Shown here in pieces: positions 55,755-57,390 of a stretch of DNA of 57,390 nt (its first letter is position 1; each line of letters opens with the position of its first letter). This stretch comes from an uncultured Bacteroidales bacterium. GTDB taxonomy: Bacteria > Bacteroidota > Bacteroidia > Bacteroidales > Bacteroidaceae. Made by a program: the position numbers and the translations under genes. The notes below the pieces were generated by a model. The model did not search any database. It was not told the DNA's origin and saw only the letters and a program-made list of their open reading frames with translations. Location: assembly GCA_902788315.1 (NCBI GenBank), contig CADAJS010000001.1, positions 235,962-293,351 of the forward strand, given 5' to 3'.

Positions 55755-56456
55755 TCAACGCCACCGACGACCGCCTCCATATAAAGGCGGAGGCAACCGG
55801 AAGTCCTCAATGTGCTCTACCTCCGGATTACTGCAGCCAGGCGTACCGACGATGGTGATGACATCGAACCGATACGCCATGGAGATATGCTTGGATTTCA
55901 GAAAGTGATTGATAGCAAGCTGCAGGTTGCGCTGCTTCTGGAGGTTCACAGCGAGCAGAGGGTCGGCAAAGTCACGGCTGCTACGAGTCTTCACCTCTAC
56001 GAAAACGATGGTCTCGTCCTGAGCAGCGATGATGTCAATATCACGATGACCGGAATGCCAGTCACGCTCCAGGATGATGTAACCCTTCTCCCGCAGGTAG
56101 GCGGCAGCCAGTCCCTCGCCCCATGCTCCGGTATGCAGATGTTCCGGGCCCTCCGCCCGTTGTCTCTCGTTATTCCCGCCCACGGCCATCCGGTCCCGGC
56201 AATTCGCGAGAGCCCTGCCTGCTCGCCCCTCCTTATCGGGCACATTGGGCATCATACGCTCGAGAGCAGCCAGAATTCTCTTCGCCTCGTCGGTCTTCCC
56301 CTCGGCCAGTCTCTTCAGGAGGATGTCACGGGCCGTCCAGAACATGGCCAGCGAGGCGCGGGGGCCCTTGTCATTCGCATAGATCCGGCGGATGGCGACA
56401 TAGGCTTCCTCTAAGCGGCCCTGACTCCGCAACTCGAAGACATCCTTCACATCCAT
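55755..56456 (-). CDS. YraN-family nuclease-fold protein with N-terminal helical-repeat extension
   Basis: 233 residues from ATG 56456 (MDVKDVFELRSQGRLEEAYV); an ATG at 56513 would add 19 residues. Residues about 1-90 form helices like a TPR/SEL-type repeat (ELRSQGRLEEAYVAIRRIYA, then RASLAMFWTARDILLKRLAE). Residues about 105-225 are a YraN/UPF0102 domain with the PD-(D/E)xK-like core: HTGAWGEGLAAAYLREKGYI, HSGHRDIDIIAAQDETIVFV and EVKTRSSRDFADPL. YraN alone is about 120 residues, so this is a fusion or a lineage extension. The final stretch (PPPLYGGGRRWR) looks ragged. Confidence 0.75.
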   Translation of the reverse strand: MDVKDVFELRSQGRLEEAYVAIRRIYANDKGPRASLAMFWTARDILLKRLAEGKTDEAKRILAALERMMPNVPDKEGRAGRALANCRDRMAVGGNNERQRAEGPEHLHTGAWGEGLAAAYLREKGYIILERDWHSGHRDIDIIAAQDETIVFVEVKTRSSRDFADPLLAVNLQKQRNLQLAINHFLKSKHISMAYRFDVITIVGTPGCSNPEVEHIEDFRLPPPLYGGGRRWR

Positions 56457-56532
56457 GATGTCTTTCTTCTGAGTGGGGAGACCGGTTGAAGCAAGGTTGG
56501 TTGAAGAGTCCATGGCGAATGCATATTACAAT

Positions 56533-57285
56533 TTAACGCTTCATCCACATGCGACGTTCGACCTCCGGCATTTTTTCGATGGCATAGCGTAACGTGGTGC
56601 GAGGCATCACTGCGGCTTGCTGACGGAGAAAGTCGCGCAGGATATCCATTGACACTCGGTTGCCCATCTCGCGCAGCATCCAGCCCACGGCTTTGTGCAT
56701 CAGGTCGTGGGGATGGTGCAGATGAATCTCGGCATAGCGTAGGCACCACGATGGATCGCCCGCCCGAGTGGTCTTCCACGTGCAGACGATGCTCATGCGC
56801 TGCTCCCACAGGCAGTCGCTGGCAGCCAGGCGGTCGAGGACTTCCCGTTTGTCGCCCAGCGCTGTGGGCAGCAGGAGCCAGCCACCCAGGAGCTTGGGGG
56901 CAGAGAGGTCGACAAGGTCCCAGTTGTTGGCCTGCCGGGCATACTGAAGGTAAAGTTTTATGATGTCATCGCGCTGTCGGAGGGCCTCGGCATCATGGAC
57001 CAGCCGCTTCTTGGCCTGCCGCTCAAACTGCGCCACAAGAATCAGCAAACCGCTGAGGCGAACCTCGTGCCAGCGGTTCTGCAGCAGCTGGGGCACCTCG
57101 CTCAGCGGGAAATCAGGCTCCACGGTCCTGACCACCTCGCGCGTCTGAGGCACCTTCAGTCCCAGGAAGTCATCCCCGTAACCATATTCTCCGGGAGCCG
57201 TCTTGAAGAAGCGCATCAGATTGCGGCGCTGCACCTCGTCGCGCATCGTCTCCATACACTCTATGATATCCTTTGCCTTTGTCAT
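56533..57285 (-). CDS. AlkD-like DNA glycosylase / alkylation repair protein
   Basis: 250 residues of HEAT-like helical repeats. AlkD enzymes excise positively charged alkylated bases. Family features: FFKTAPGEYGYGDDFLGLKV, VPQTREVVR, the active-site region QYARQANNWDLVDLSAPKLL with the Trp and Asp in NNWDLVD, and RTTLRYAIEKMPEVERRMWM at the C-terminus. Length is usual (about 230-250). The next minus-strand gene starts 77 bases downstream. Upstream, GC content drops sharply. Confidence 0.85.
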   Translation of the reverse strand: MTKAKDIIECMETMRDEVQRRNLMRFFKTAPGEYGYGDDFLGLKVPQTREVVRTVEPDFPLSEVPQLLQNRWHEVRLSGLLILVAQFERQAKKRLVHDAEALRQRDDIIKLYLQYARQANNWDLVDLSAPKLLGGWLLLPTALGDKREVLDRLAASDCLWEQRMSIVCTWKTTRAGDPSWCLRYAEIHLHHPHDLMHKAVGWMLREMGNRVSMDILRDFLRQQAAVMPRTTLRYAIEKMPEVERRMWMKR

Positions 57286-57328
57286 TTGAACACATTAGTG
57301 TCCCGTTAAAATTGGGACGAGTTAAATA

Positions 57329-57390
57329 TTAATCAAACAACCCCGGAATAAGGGGACCAAGTTGCTCTTTGACATCATTGGAATAAGTCT
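57329..57390 (-). CDS. Partial open frame at window edge, possible mobile element
   Basis: On the minus strand a frame enters from the edge and ends at TAA (57329-57331): its last residues are YSNDVKEQLGPLIPGLFD. The sequence between it and alkD (57286-57328) is AT-rich and includes GTCCC-9-GGGAC, an inverted repeat near 57299-57317. Base composition differs from the rest of the window. This could be the end of an insertion sequence transposase, but I do not recognise the family and only 20 codons are visible. Confidence 0.35.
   Translation of the reverse strand, partial: TYSNDVKEQLGPLIPGLFD

Overview
This window looks like chromosomal DNA of a GC-rich member of the Bacteroidales, most likely Prevotellaceae or a close relative. 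The evidence is the gene content (Bacteroidetes-type NusB, LysS and DnaG; YbbR/YajC, DUF3276, DUF1599-DoxX-TpiA-SPOR-FolE, DUF4738, DUF4468, DUF1349 and FISUMP-type proteins) and promoters of the Bacteroidetes form TTTG-N19/20-TAnnTTTG, with few strong Shine-Dalgarno sites. I see no tRNA, rRNA, CRISPR array or prophage. The genes read as ordinary dense core chromosome. The unusual material is in the intergenic DNA.

Layout. 1-2043 (minus): nusB-yajC-YbbR, the YbbR gene cut by the window edge. 2171-8077 (plus): DUF3276, then rplY-pth-pepT-hslR-lrp-dnaG. 8502-12362 (minus): DUF1599, DoxX-like membrane protein, tpiA, SPOR protein, folE. 12561-15352 (minus): HpaII-family endonuclease, alpha/beta hydrolase, FISUMP protein. 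15442-18244 (plus): slyD-like isomerase, aroC, secreted metallophosphatase. 18259-23232: PQQ-like propeller (minus), tcdA (plus), then exonuclease/phosphatase, YgjP-like metallopeptidase and DUF1349 (minus). 23579-29494 (plus): six-hairpin lipoprotein, lysS, pgi, HAD phosphatase. 29537-31617 (minus): DUF4738 lipoprotein and a GHL10 glycosidase. 32076-36150 (plus): ansA, uvrA. 36154-40953 (minus): two CstA paralogues, a small outer-membrane barrel and a FucP-type symporter, apparently one operon. 41022-45326 (plus): second GHL10, Tat-like metallophosphatase, DUF4468, PAP2 phosphatase. 45759-47240 (minus): proS. 47419-50414 (plus): OmpA lipoprotein, mtgA, DUF4143-type ATPase. 50525-55288 (plus): nifJ and a GMP synthase that lacks its amidotransferase domain. 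55439-57285 (minus): alkD-like, YraN fusion, DUF4298. 57329-57390: a low-GC partial reading frame that may be the edge of a mobile element.

Functionally the window mixes housekeeping (translation, replication priming, repair, cell-wall and envelope proteins, folate, chorismate and purine synthesis, anaerobic pyruvate oxidation by PFOR) with secreted hydrolases typical of a gut or oral saccharolytic anaerobe.

Two non-coding families stand out. (1) An 88-bp unit containing a full promoter plus an inverted repeat over the -33 box is tandemly repeated upstream of DUF1599 (2 copies) and the first GHL10 gene (3 copies), and is present once, facing the other way, upstream of ansA. Only the gene-proximal copies keep an intact -7 box, and the inverted-repeat arms differ between copies but stay complementary. 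(2) A diverged repeat family with a strict 22-bp period and a common phase occupies four intergenic regions (8357-8444, 20554-20663, 43592-43679, 48903-49012). Several units carry small dyads whose arms co-vary. These two families are the best candidates for something not previously described.
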